Shown here one piece after another: positions 33,241 through 45,800 of a stretch of 64,000 nt of DNA. A program made the translations under genes and the position numbers. The stretch covers positions 13,082,001-13,146,000 of the forward strand of contig NC_083603.1 of assembly GCF_029168945.1 (NCBI RefSeq), read 5' to 3'. The stretch comes from Cannabis sativa. Its lineage: Eukaryota > Streptophyta > Magnoliopsida > Rosales > Cannabaceae. The notes under the pieces were generated by a model, which saw only the letters and a program-made list of their open reading frames with translations, did not search any database and was not told where the DNA came from. Within the stretch, counting starts at the first letter, position 1, and each line of letters starts with the position of its first letter.

Positions 33241-34240
33241 CTATGAAAATAATAAATACTTTGACTAAAAAAAATATGGAAGAAAGTGAAACCATGACTT
33301 TTCTTTAGGTCATAAACCAAGGGCACAACAACTCATTGTTTCAAATGCGCCGTTGACAGAATAGAAATGCTTATTTATGTCTAAGGAAACAGCTACGCTT
33401 TTCTTTGTTTCTTCTCCACATTCACATGCCTCAAAATCAAACACCACCCACTAACAAAACGACACCAGCATAAACTATTATTCACTTAATTTGTAATAAT
33501 AAAATAAAAATAATTATAAATAAGAACATCATTATTGAAACTCTGTTGAGAAAGAAAATTATTATATCAAATATAACATAATTAAATGAATTGGAATATT
33601 GACGCCTGGTTATGGCAAAAAAGTAGTTTTTTCAACGAGTACGATTATGGCTGTCGTTTTCTAAGACAAAGACAAGGAAACGACATCGTTTAGTTAAACT
33701 GTCATGAGAGAGGATCCCAAGTAAAACGACAGCCCACAGTAAATTTGGTGGGGCCAGAACAAAAGGCACCAACCCAAATCACCCTCTCATTTCATTTCTG
33801 TCTCTTCCATAAAGCCTCACACGCGCACGCGCTCATTGCGAAAAAAGAGTAAGTAACCTAATAATCAAACCACGTGCGCTGAGATTAAACTACTGAGGTT
33901 GAAACCTTATTGGACATCTAACTATTTCCAGTCACGTGCCCATCAGATGAATTTGTTTTTGTTTTTAACCACGCGTCGTATACTCGCGTGAGAATACGTG
34001 ATCTGCTTCTGTGCTTCTTTCCCCTTGCCCACGAAACAAAATTGATATTTATTCACGTCGAAAAAAATTTTGATATTTATTGATTTTTTTATTAGATATT
34101 TATTGATTTTTTTTTTGTGTTTTTGATATTTTGAACAATTGCTCCTTGTCTTTTATGAAGCCCCTTCGATTATCTACCTTACAACCGAATCCAACGGACA
34201 TGATTAGGTGGTGGAATACTCAAAATACTAAATAGTGTAG
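33241..34240. promoter_or_regulatory. Promoter-like block with G-box and CGCG motifs, no gene attached
   Basis: Within AT-rich DNA this block has two CACGTG cores (about 33871 and 33933), several CGCGT/ACGCG motifs (33820-33985), and four copies of AAACGAC or its complement (33450-33730). Such motifs are bound by bZIP/bHLH and CAMTA-type factors in plant promoters. No open frame of gene quality follows on either strand within 2 kb. It may be the remnant of a lost gene's upstream region; this is inference. Confidence 0.3.
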
Positions 34241-34339
34241 AACCCCGTTATCTTTAATTGGAGTATTGGATTGAATTACCATAAAAAATATTAAAATTCT
34301 CTTTATATTTTTTTTTTTTAAAAAAATAAAACAAATAAA

Positions 34340-34990
34340 ACTACAGTAATTATCGGAGTTGTCACCGGTATGGAAAAAGACAATGGAGTTTGTTGTCAGC
34401 ATCGGAGTTGCTCCGGCACTAAAAAAGTCGCCAAAATTACTGTCGGCGCCGAAAAAAAATCATCAGAATTAGTATTATCACTGAAAAAATCACCAAGAAA
34501 CTACCAGTAGTTTTTCCGGCGACAATGCCAATTTCGACAAATTTTCTGGAGTTTGATGTCGGTACCAGAAAAGTCGCAGAGTAGGTGCTGGTGTCGAAAA
34601 AATCACTAGAAAAATCACCAAGAAACTTGATGAAGAAACCAGTTTCTTTGTTATTTTTCTGGCGACTATGCCAATTCCGATGACTTTTTTGAAGTTTGGT
34701 GTCGATGCCGAAAAAGTCGCCGGAGTAGCTTCAAGTGTCAGAAAAGTCGTCGAAATTGGCATTGTCACTAGAAAAATCACCAAGGAAGTAGTTTTTTGGT
34801 CAAGAAACCGGTTTCTTCTTCAAGAAATCAATTTCTTGGTGATTTTTTTAGTGATTTTTTCAGCGACAATGCCAATTTTGAAAAATTTTCCGGCATCAGC
34901 AGCAACTCCAACGACTTTTCCAACACCGACAGCTACTCTAATGATTTTTTTGGTACCGACAGCAAACTTTGGCAACTTTTCTAGTATCAG
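34340..34990. repeat. Degenerate repeat patch of GTCGCCGGAA / AAAATCACCAAGAAAC words
   Basis: About 650 bp is built from imperfect copies of short units in both orientations, including TCACTAGAAAAATCACCAAG, GGCGACAATGCCAATTTCGA and AGAAACTGGTTTCTT-like palindromes. Several frames stay open by chance (up to 109 codons), but the translations are the same short words repeated and are not credible proteins. Confidence 0.7.
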
Positions 34991-35672
34991 TGACTAATAT
35001 GAGATTTGAAAACCTAATTTACATATATATGACATGTCAAATACCATAAAAAGACATAAAAATAAAAAAATACCACATAAATTGGTCAAACTTAAAAGTG
35101 TCATATTTATCCTAACAACTTTTAAAATCCCATAAAAAGTGTAATTTTCTCTATTTTATATTATATTTCTTACATATTATTTTTGGCACCCTTACTTTTA
35201 AAAATACTCTAAATAATATAACATTTTTTTAAAAATGTTATAATTATAATCTGACACATTATTATATATATAAACTAGTAAACATCCCGCACCTGGCAGC
35301 GGATATATAAAATATTTTAAATTATATATAAAAAATAAATTATGTATTTTAATTAATAATAATTACGTAATAAAATTATATTAAAATTTTAACTTTATTA
35401 TTAAAAAATTTGTGACATAAATACTTAAAATATTAACTTACACGTCAAACATTTTGAGTACTTTATATTAAGGACCCAAATTTTTTTTTTTTTTTGTTTA
35501 TGACTCATTTCAACTCAGGACCGACCATGTATATATTACCCTTAGGAAATACTTCAACAAAAATTCTTTTCAACTAAATTAATAATAAACGAGCACTTAT
35601 ATTATATAAGAAGGATGTAACGAAGTAAAAAAGTACATTATATTAATTTTATCTATGTTTTATCTAATTCTC
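34991..35672. other. AT-rich, no gene; possible Helitron-like end at 35274-35301
   Basis: On the minus strand CCGC-N8-GCGG (35287-35301) is followed by CTAGT (ends at 35274), the layout of a Helitron 3' terminus, similar to 19547. The rest is AT-rich with no coding signal. Confidence 0.35.
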
Positions 35673-37977
35673 ATTTATCAATACTTTTTTTTTTTTGGAC
35701 TAAAGAAGAGAATTCATTAATCAATACTGAACCAATACAAATCCAAGCCACAACCAACCGGCTCCACACTACATCTGCTCAAAAAGCCAGCACAAAAAAA
35801 CCAGCCTGTCCTAATCAATGAGCCTCATAACCAAGGCTTTTTCAGCAAGAATCTTCCTCCTATTCTTTAAACTATACAATCTATACTTGACTATATCTTT
35901 AATACTACAATTCTCAACTTGGTATAGCAATAATTATTATGCACACAAGAGTTCCTATTTTTCCACAACATATACACAGTGGCAGCAGTAATAAGAATTT
36001 TCACACTAGCTTTTGAATTGGCCAGCCACACCTTACATCTGGTGAAGTCTGAAGGCCAAAGATTAGCCCCACACCAGCAAAACACCAGCTGAAGCACCTC
36101 TTTAGACAACCTGTAGCTGAAGAATAGAAGGCTATGGCTTTCTTCTTCCAAGCCACACACCGGACAGAAGCAAGAATCAAGAGTAATGTGAAATTTTGCA
36201 AAATTGTCTCTAGTGAGTAAGTTGCCATGAACTACCTGCCACAATATAAAACGGTGCTTGGGCACCAATGCATAGCACCAAACCGACTTGTAGAAACTAT
36301 CTATGTTCCGTTGAATTGTCCCCATGTAAAGCCTTGCTGCTATAAACTTCCCCTTCTTGACAGCAACTAATAAATTCATCTTCAAATATCTCTTCCTCAA
36401 GTGGCACAATTTTCTCCAATACCAACTTACATTCCCTTTTAATTCATACTCCCAAAAATCTACTCCTTTCATATAGATATTGTTAACCCATTTAACCCAA
36501 AAGATATCATGCTTATCCATTATAGCCCAAATGAATTTGCCAAGAATAGATCTATTCCAAGTTGGCCATTCTTGAATCCTAGACCCCCAAACGGCTTTGG
36601 CATACAAACTAAATCCCAAGAAGCCAAATGGATTTTACTTTTCTCTCCTTTGAAACCCCATAAGAAACGTCTACAAAGTTTCTCAACCTCTTTTATAACA
36701 GTTTGAGGAAGGATAAAAATGCTCATCCAATAATTACGAAGCCCAAGCAAAACCGAATGGATTAACTGAGCGCGCCCAGCATAAGACAAATGCCTAGTTC
36801 CCAAGTTGCTAGCCTCAATTTAACCTTCTTAATGATAGTCTCACAATCTTCCCGTCTCCATTTTGTTGGTCTTAAAGGAACCCCAAGATATTTGAGTGGA
36901 AAAGTTCCCTCTCCCATGTGCAAATCTTCCAAGATCACCAGTTTATCACCTGTAGACACTCCTCCAAAGTGAACAAGAGATTTATTTTTATTAGGAAATA
37001 AACCCGTTACCTCAGAGAAGCTTTCCAAGGCAATTTTTAGATGATGAACAACCTGTTGGGTTTTATGCCCTAAATAAAACTCTTTACAATCTGATTAGTT
37101 ATCAATATAAGAAATTTGAAGTGATTGATGTTTGCATGAATTTTACATGCTAATGGTTTAATATGTTTGATATGTTTATTACATTCATACACACAAAATC
37201 AGTTAAATCCAGATCATATGTTTATTCACAATTACAGTATCGTCAACACAGTGGAATGTGATTGTGATCATATGAATCAAAAGACTTGGTCCCTGTTTCA
37301 TCAGTGTTATTGGATTTACACTGATGTGATAATCATCGATGATGTGTACTTACACTTGGAGTAAGTGTTATGTTCTTTCCAGGACATTAGTAAAGTATAC
37401 TAGTTTCGAATGTATGGAGTATACATTGGACTGGACCGATATTGCAACTAAGTTAAGATATTACAAACTTACCGTTATACATATCTTTCCAAGTCAATAT
37501 CAGTAGTTGATCTTAAGATTAAAAGAATCTAAATCCTGATATGCTTAGGCTCAACTCAAAAGTGCTATTCATGTTCTTAGATTTATTAGTTAAGCCTACT
37601 TTTGGGTCAGGGTGATACGTATATTTTGGGAACATGATAGTATGATTGAGTGGGAGTGCTGAACATAAATATGGAATCTATAGCTTCTACTGGTGTATAG
37701 AAGTCAAGTGATGATTCCCTTCGAGCTTAGCAAATAGAAGTAAATGGATGAGCTCTTGTTTAACTGACTAATTATTAGATCACTAAAAACCATTTACAGG
37801 TAGCTAAGTGTTTTAAGGGGCAAAATACATTAAGGGGTGAGAACGGTAAAGAAATCTCATCTCGATGTAGATCATCTATATAGAGGATCTTTAAATCACA
37901 ATAAGATTATAACAATGGTTAAATGAGATAGCATATTGATATCGTGGAACATACAATATGCTCTATATAAGTCTGAG

Positions 37978-40197
37978 TGTAAAGCCCGCTTAGTTAATTT
38001 GGAAATTAGCAGTTGTTTATGTTTAATCATGGAATTATTTATAGCTATTTAAATAATTTATTACTGTTATTTATGGAATTCAGATATGCATGATTAGGTC
38101 ATCAGTAGCTTTTATATTTCGCATTTCCGGTGTCCGGTATTTTGGAACTCGGCGTTTGGCTCAGTAGAAATCACAACTTAGTATGTTAGTATTTTGGGGA
38201 CGGGTTTTAGACATTGGGAATGTCGGGAATGGCCGGGAATTTAGAATGTCCCAAAAATACCCCTTTAGTATGATTTTCATGATTTTATGGTGGAGGGGCA
38301 AAATGGTCTTTTTGCCCCATTAATGTTTTGTCTTATGTGAGTGTATTATTTGAAAATAAATATTTAATTATGTGTTTTGTTGGCTGAATATAAGGAAATG
38401 TTATAGCTTTTATTCATTTTTCCCAAACTTTGAAAAAATCACATTTTTCTCAAAGAAACTCTCTCAACTCTCTTTCTCTCTTTTCGGCCATTTGAGGCAG
38501 CTCCTAGGGTGATTTTTCCTCTTCAAATTCTAGTAGATTTCAGCTTGTTGTGTGTCTCTAATCAAGGTAAATCTTGTCTTGCTTTTTCTATTTAGTTTTC
38601 TTGAGATTTTTATGAAATTGGATGAAATGCATGCATGATTTTGGGATATGTTGCTGCTGTGTTTTTGTTGTTGATTTATGTGGATTAAAGCATGCTTATT
38701 GATGTTGATTGAGCTGTGTTGAAAGCATATTAGTTAGGTTGTTCAAGCTTGTAGTTTTTATGTAAAAAAGTTATGAATTTTGGAAAGAAATGTTATATTT
38801 TGTTTCTGTGAATTGCTGGATGTTCTTGTATGTTTTCAGAGGTGTTATTATGCTTAGTTAAGTAGAATTAACTAGGCTAGGATGCATGTTAGTGGATTTA
38901 ACCAAGTTTGAGTTTTTGAACTCAAAGCTTGGTCTTTAATGGTGAATTTTGTATATGTGCTTTCTGGGTGATTTTGAGGCTTTGGATTTGTTCTAGGGAT
39001 AGTTTAGAACAGGTCTGGAAAGTTTGGGACCAATTGGGGTTGAATTGGTCGAGTTATGGGATTTTTAGTTGGGCACTGCGAGGAACCGGAATTCGGTTGT
39101 GCATCCGGAATTCGGATGGGGGTCCCGAATTTCCCGAACCGGAATTCGGTTGGGCAACCTGCGGTCTTCGGTTGGGGGATTTTTCAGAACCCTAGTTTTC
39201 CTCGTTTTTGGGTTTTTAGGGGTATTGCCATGCTTTTTATCGATAGGGAAACTTTTAGTTTCGAGTTTTAGTCCCCGGGAAGTGATTTAGCGTGTCACTT
39301 ATAGCGTTGTGATTTTTATGGTTTAGGAGCCGATGTCAATCCGCTCGGCTTGATTCCGGTCGGGTTGACGGCACACGAAATCGGAATCCGAGGTAAGATT
39401 AGTATAACAAGTATGCATATGTAGATTACATGTTTAGCGTGCATGTAGGAAGCCCGCTAGATTACATTAGTTATGTATTTAGGCTTCGAACCATCCAACC
39501 CCGTCACGTCGGTACGAGTGGAGTATGACCGACGGCGGAGTATGACCGGTTCGACCGATCAGCCGACACTTGGTTGGTGGTTCGGTACTATTGACCTATC
39601 CCGTCGGTACAGCCGGAGTATGACCAAGAATGAGTATGACCGGTTCGACCGATCAGGAGGATACTTGTCAATAGTACCGTCCCCCGAACGTTCAAAACTC
39701 AGTACCATGTTGGACATGGCAGTAGTGCTCAGTACCATGTTGGACATGGCAGTAGCGGGACTCAGTATCGTGTTGGACACGGCAGTCAGTTTCATGTATG
39801 ATATTATTATGCTTTTCTTACTGAGTCTGTCGACTCACAGTTTATGTTCATGTGTAGGTAAAGGCAAGGTCATGGGCGATGGACCGTGAGCGAGCTTATG
39901 AGATTGTACATGTCGGGGCGGTTAGGCCTGGAGCGTACGATCCTCGGGACAGCACGGCTGAGATTTTTGTAACTGTCGTTAGACGACTTTCATTTTGATG
40001 TAAAAGTTAATCAGTTAAAACTTTTGTAAATATTTTATAAATCGGGATCCCGAGACTTTTGTAAAATGGTTTATAAGTTTAATGAAAAAGCAAAATTTTA
40101 ATTAATCACGTTTTTCCATAAACCTCGTTGATTAGCAACGAGCTGCACAGTACGTTTAAAAATCACGTAATACGCCTAAAATAGTTAGGGTGTTACA
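37978..40197 (+). repeat. Tekay-type Ty3 solo LTR, 2220 bp
   Basis: It starts TGTAAAGCCCGC and ends GTGTTACA, with a perfect 5-bp target duplication CTGAG (37973-37977 and 40198-40202). Length and termini resemble the Tekay LTR at 1747, but the body is a different family. The right part is GC-richer, with repeated GGAGTATGACCGG and GTTCGACCGATCAG words (39520-39650) and a short tandem array. No internal region remains. Small open frames inside are not genes. Confidence 0.9.
39698..39786 (+). repeat. Three tandem 30-33 bp units in the solo LTR
   Basis: Three copies of CTCAGTACCATGTTGGACAT plus GGCAGTAG-type end follow each other at 39698, 39728 and 39761. Each contains the inverted pair CATGTTGGACATG. 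The third copy has ATCGTG and ACACGG changes that keep the pairing. Confidence 0.85.
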
Positions 40198-41247
40198 CTG
40201 AGAGTGCAATTCTAAGTTCTAAGAGTGGATTCAACGAAGAATTAATAAGTAGGAATTTACTTGTTAAATTTGGTTCACTTATTGGAAGCTCAGCATATAG
40301 ATCCATGGTCCCCATTTTAGTTGAGAACATTCTGCTTGTAAGACTCATTAATTGATTCGTGATTGATCAATTATAATTCTAAAGTTAGACTATGTCTAAT
40401 TTTATGAATTTTCACTAAGCAGGGGTGAAATTGTAAAGAAAAAAGTTTTCTAGGTTTATTTATTTATTAATGGACTTTATATGTCTAATTAATAATTAAA
40501 TTAAATGACAATATTATTTAATAATCTATTTTAGTTATTAAATAATTAGTTTTGGCATTTAAAAGGTTAGAATTGGAAAATTGGCATTTTTGAGAAAATA
40601 GAGATAAAATTTGATAAAACTGCAAAATCAAGTGAGGCCCAATACTACACCATGGTCGGCCACTTAATGTGGGATTTCAAATTAATATTTTCATTATTTT
40701 AATGCCAAATAATTCTTAACCTAAACCTAGTAGTAGCCTATAAATAGAAAGTGATGGCTCAGTCACATAACATGCTTTCAAAAATGCTTTCATTAGTAAT
40801 CTGACAGAAATTTCTCTCTTCAGAAAAACTGAGCCTTCCCCACTTTCCATACCTGGCCGAAATCATCCCTCTCTTTTCCCTTCATCAATTTCGTGACCCT
40901 AGTGAAAGAGTGAGTGCCCACACACAGCAAGCAGTAACTCAATCATAGATTGGAAGACTGTGAATGATCAAACTTGAAGAAGAAGGACATTCGGGCTCAG
41001 ATCTTGATTATACTCTGCTACAGAAAGGATTCAAGGGTTAGAGATCTGAGTGGAAGGAGACATTAATTCCGCTGCATCAATGTAAGGTTTTCTTAACTTT
41101 ATATGTGTTTAATTTATCGTTTTAGAAAGTTCATATTTAGGATGTTTAAACAACATACTTGTGAGTAGATCTAAGATCCTGGTAAAATATATATTCCAAC
41201 ACAGCCATAGGAGAACCATTACTAAACAGGATTTATCAATACTTTTT

Positions 41248-42115
41248 ATTCTCTTTATTCATCATCATTTTTAAAAAAAATCTATTTATCATCTTGATCT
41301 TGATCTCTTATGTTTATTTTTTTTTTTTAGCTTTTTGAGAATGTCTTTCAAAATAATTTTTTTGATAGCACGATTTAAATTAATTTTGCTTATTACATTT
41401 CCATTTATTGATTATTGATACTTTCCATTCTCTCTATTCAACATTATCATTTTTTATATGGATTTATTGATTGTTATATTATTATTATTTTTTCAAAATA
41501 CAAATGAGATACAGTAATAACAATAATTTATCAATTATTATATTATTAATTTTCAGGATGGTGACGATTACAAGTATATACAGTAATGACAACGACTTTG
41601 GATATAGTGATAAGTGAAATACGGTAATAACAACGATTTTAAAGTTGATGAGCTTTAAATAAATTTACCAATTGTTATATTTTCTATTTCAAGTTATCGA
41701 GAAGGTCATTTAAAAGAGTTTTCTAACTGCATGGTACTATCTCATAATTTAAATTAATTTTACTTATTACATTCTCATTTATTTATACTATCCATTCTCT
41801 CTATCCAACATCATTATTTTTTTTTTCTATAAATATTTTCTTTCTGAGAATGGTAACGATTACAAATGAGATACAATGATAAAAGCTTTGAATTTAGTGA
41901 TGAGTGAGATACAATGACGACGATAATTTTAAAATTGAGGAGTTTTGAATAGATTTATTAAATGTTATATTTTTTTTTCTTCACGATGGTAACGATTACA
42001 ATTGAGATATAATGATGACAACAACTTTAAATATAGTGACGAGTGAAATACTTTGATGACAACAATTTTAAAATTGATAAGTTTTCTATAAATTTCTCAA
42101 TTATTATACTTTTGA
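41248..42115. repeat. Degenerate tandem repeats upstream of the pyruvate kinase gene
   Basis: Two block types recur. One is CTTATTACAT..CATTTAT..CCATTCTCTCTAT, near 41390 and 41762. The other is GATGGTAACGATTACAA..GAGATACAATGA..GACAACGA, near 41558, 41850 and 41975. Together they suggest a composite unit of roughly 370 bp, much decayed. Non-coding. Confidence 0.65.
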
Positions 42116-42600
42116 ATACTAACTTTATAATAATATATTAATTAATTAATTAATTGATTTTCATACTTTTAGTTCAAAATAATTAAAAAAATTTAAACTC
42201 TACAATATTAATTTTTTTTCTATTATTAAAAAAAGGAAAATTACTCTATACATTATTTTTTAATTTTTTTTTTCAAATTTATAGTTTAGGTTTTTAAAGT
42301 GATTTTTTTGTTAGTTTAAGTTGATATAAAAATTTTAGTTGCGATTTAAGTTGCCGTTAGTTTCATAAAAAATAAAAAAAAAATTATTTCAAAGTATAAA
42401 AATGAAATAACCTTACAAAAAAATTAATAAAAAAATTTTAAATTTAAAATTTGATAAAATTTTATTAATTATCATTAAATAAAATATAACCTCAAATATA
42501 TTTCCTAATCATATAATACTGCGGGAAGAGCGAATGCAATTCCTAGTCCTAACATAAATATAAAAGTAGATAGCTATATATAACATTTGAGTGTAGGGTG
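42116..42600. other. AT-rich spacer upstream of pyruvate kinase
   Basis: Very AT-rich, with (TTAA)n at 42137-42155 and long A/T runs. No coding signal. Confidence 0.5.
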
Positions 42601-42880
42601 TGTCACGCCTCTTTATTTAATAAAATAAAATAAAATTAGTCTGAAAAGAAAAGAGTCACAAAGGGTGAAGAGGCATATTCTCTCTCTTTTTCAAGCTCCG
42701 ACTTTTCTTTTATTAAAATTTTATTATTATTATTTAAAAACTATCTTTTTTCCTCAATAAAAATCCACACTCCACGCCCATAATCCTTCTCTCAACGCGA
42801 GCTTTCTCTTTCTAGAATCTCGATTTTCCGTCGTCGTTTTACAGAGCCGCCGCCGTCGTTTAGTACCAACAGAACCGAAG
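42600..42880 (+). promoter_or_regulatory. Core promoter and 5' leader of the pyruvate kinase gene
   Basis: A TTTATTTAATAAAATAAAAT stretch (about 42613) could serve as a TATA region. It is followed by CT-rich leader sequence (TATTCTCTCTCTTTTTC) and a GC-richer CGCCGCCGTCGTTT segment just before the start codon, as is common in plant leaders. The start context is AAGATGC with A at -3. The exact transcription start cannot be set from sequence alone. Confidence 0.45.
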
Positions 42881-45800
42881 ATGCATTCTAGTCACTTGCT
42901 TCTCGAGGAGCCTATTAGGATGGCTTCGATCCTCGAACCATCTAAAGCTGTAAGTTTTTTTTTTTTTTTGGATCTGAGATTGATTTTTATGGTTTTTGTT
43001 AGTCTATGAATCTTTTAAGGAAAAGTTTATTGATTAGGGATTTTGATTTTTTGATTTTTTTGGTGATCGTAGACCTTTTTCCCTGCAATGACGAAAATTG
43101 TGGGTACACTCGGTCCTAAATCTCGATCGGTTGAAGTTATTTCTGGCTGCCTTAAAGCTGGAATGTCTGGTATGAAGTTTTTAACCTATTTGATTTCTAT
43201 GTTCTTTTTTTTATTTTCTCTAATTGAAGAGTGAAAACTGCTTTTGTGAAGCTCTTTAGTCTGTTTGGCTAAAGGATTTGAGGTTTTTTGGTGGGTGGTG
43301 GATTATATTTGGCTGTTTGTATAATTACGTATTTGGATGTGTTGCATGACAGTTGCTCGATTTGATTTCTCGTGGGGCGACCCTGAATACCACCAAGAGA
43401 CTCTGGAGAACTTAAAGGCTTCTGTCAAGCTTACCAAGAAGCTCTGCGCTGTATGTAATTTCTGGGTTTTCGTTGCTAGTGCTCATTAAAAATAGATGCT
43501 ATTGTATATGTTAGAATTTTATGTTTAAGAGGAATATGAACATAATAAATATGATGGGGCCTCCCTGAGTTTTAAAAAATATATATTCCTGATTCATGTG
43601 CTTGACAATGACACGGATGGATTTTGGGGTTTATGTTTCTTTTTCAGGTTATGTTGGATACTGTGGGGGCTGAGTTGCAGGTGGTGAACAAAAGCGAAAA
43701 AGCCATCTCTCTTGAGGCAGATGCTTTGGTTGTTCTGACACCTGATCAGGACCAAGAAGCCTCCTCAGCGGTGTTGCCCATCAATTTTGATGGACTTTCA
43801 AAGGTTTTGCTTTATTCTTTTTGACTATGTGTGTTTCATATTTAAAAAATGCATGAAAAGAAAGGAAAAAAAATTCATTCCCTTGTAATTTTGGAATGGT
43901 AAAATGATCTTATAGCACTAGTGATAGATTATTAGTTCTTTTCCTGATCGATTAGGTTTTACTCATTGGTACCAGTTTAGGTTTTACTCATTAGGTTTTT
44001 TACGTGTGGTCCAGTGAGAGATGAATTTACTGGCTTCCCTAACTAATACATATGTGATTCTAAGACTTGCAACTGATGAAAACTTGAAGCAAAGCAATTT
44101 TTCACATGTTATTAAGTAAGATGAATTTTGTTATAAAATTCTAATATTTGTATGGCTTCTGCAGTCAGTGAAGAAAGGAGATACAATTTTTCTAGGTCAG
44201 TATCTTTTCACTGGAAGTGAAACTACGTCTGTATGGTTGGAGGTAAGATTTAAGCAACCAATGAAATTAAATTATTTTATACTGTGCTCTTCTACTGAGT
44301 TCCATTGCTCTACTTGATATGATGAATATTCTGTGTAACCTGGGAGGAACAGATTAGTCATGTGAAAGATAAGGTTTTCTTTTGACTTGTTTAGGTTGAA
44401 GAGGTGAAGGGGTGTGATGTTGTTTGTATAGTAAAGAACTCTGCAACTTTGGCTGGTGCATTGTTTACCTTGCATGCTTCTCAAGTTCACATAGATATGC
44501 CTACCCTCTCTGTTAAAGATAAGGAGGTAAATATTTTTTCGTGCACAATTTAAAGATTAATATGTTTCTTGTTTTTACTTTTGTCTCTTTTACTAGCTTT
44601 CTCTTAATCTCTTTCTTAATTTTCTCCTGATTTCCTTTTCATTGGTTTGAATGTAATTACAGGTCATAAGTACTTGGGGACTAAAAAACAAGATTGACTT
44701 CCTCTCTTTGTCATATACCCGTCATGCAGAAGACGTTCGCCAAGTAAGCAATTTATCTAATAAGTTATGCTCTTCAACAATTAGTATGCTTGTTTGAATG
44801 ATTTTCTTAACATACTCGTGCTTTGTGCTGTCATTTAGGCCCGGGAATTCCTTTCTAAGTTGGGTGACCTCCACCAGACTCAAATTTTTGCTAAAATTGA
44901 AAACATTGAGGTGGGGTGACATAATTTATTTCAAACTCTTGTTCCTCCTGCTCTATGAATATTTAATTTTCACTTGAGCTAAGCAATTTGTCTTTTTAAT
45001 TTTAGGGGTTAACCCACTTTGATGAGATTCTACAAGAGGCTGATGGAATTATCCTTTCTCGTGGAAATTTGGGAATTGATCTTCCACCAGAGAAGGTCAG
45101 TTCATTTAAACAATTAGTCATTCAGTTAGGTTTTTTTGTGACATTTTGTCAAGGAGTTGCATGCATGGAATTCTTTGCTTTTCTTTGTAATTTACGAGAT
45201 GCATATCAAACCTGTCATGTTTTATTCATATTTTGTTTGGTCTCAACTCTCAATTTTTAAATAAGAAGTTGGTATAACTTTTCATTGGTGGCAAAGCTGT
45301 AATGTGCTGGTGAGAAGAATTTCAATGTGCTCAATACGTGCAAGCGAATGATGCTTGTTCTAACTACTGGATTCAAATTAAATTTACTTCGATATTGGAA
45401 GTTTTTTGTAATGAAATTCTATTTTGCAGGTCTTTTTGTTTCAAAAGGCTGCCCTTTACAAGTGTAATATGGCTGGAAAGCCTGCAGTGGTTACACGTGT
45501 TGTTGACAGTATGACCGACAATTTGAGACCTACTCGTGCAGAAGCAACTGATGTTGCAAATGCTGTTTTGGATGGTTTGTTTCTTTCTTCCATTCCATCT
45601 ACAGAATATACATTTTTTACATCTTCTGATCTTTTTACTTGGCTGGTGCAGGAAGTGATGCTATTCTTCTGGGTGCTGAGACTCTACGGGGTTTATACCC
45701 TGTTGAGACCATCTCTACTGTTGGCAAAATCTGTGCCGAGGTGGATTATTGTTTTTTCTTTTTTTAATTTCATTGAGTAATTTGCTGGCTTCCTTGCTGA

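Larger units (their letters stand above)
37054..41201 (+). repeat. Angela-like solo LTR (about 1.9 kb) with nested insertion
   Basis: It starts TGTTGGGTTTTATGCCC and ends ATTCCAACA, giving the inverted terminus TGTTGG/CCAACA. The flanks CAACC (37049-37053) and CAGCC (41202-41206) fit a 5-bp target duplication with one mismatch. Net length without the inner insert is about 1.92 kb. No internal coding region or second LTR is present, so it is best read as a solo LTR left by recombination. Partial relatives lie at 12967-14294 (-) and 62852-63660 (+). Assignment to Angela rests on resemblance of the TGTTGG...ATGCCCTA start to that lineage. Confidence 0.8.
35685..41230 (-). pseudogene. 5'-truncated LINE, split by an LTR nest
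   Basis: The minus-strand coding pieces are 37028-36762 (SEVTGLFPNKNKS, FPLKYLGVPLRP), 36804-36520 (AGRAQLIHSVLLGLRNYW, CRRFLWGFKG) and 36619-35891 (zf-RVT region with LYMGTIQRN, SFYKSVWCYALVPKHRFILW, and CPVCGLEEESHSLLFF). Frameshifts lie between them. The expected last zinc-finger Cys after LFF is Tyr. A T12 run at 35685-35696 is the poly(A) tail. The 17-bp target duplication ATTTATCAATACTTTTT lies at 35673-35689 and 41231-41247, with the T run merging into the left copy. A further 25 bp of LINE lie to the right of the LTR nest (41207-41230). The element is therefore only about 1.4 kb without the insert. Confidence 0.9.

Noticed and set aside
34490..34997. Open frames of 97 and 109 codons on opposite strands
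   Set aside because: Both are built from the same short repeated words; neither has recognisable domains.
38929..39889. ORFs of 70-138 codons at 39 kb
   Set aside because: They are inside a solo LTR with precise ends and contain tandem repeats; no protein family fits.
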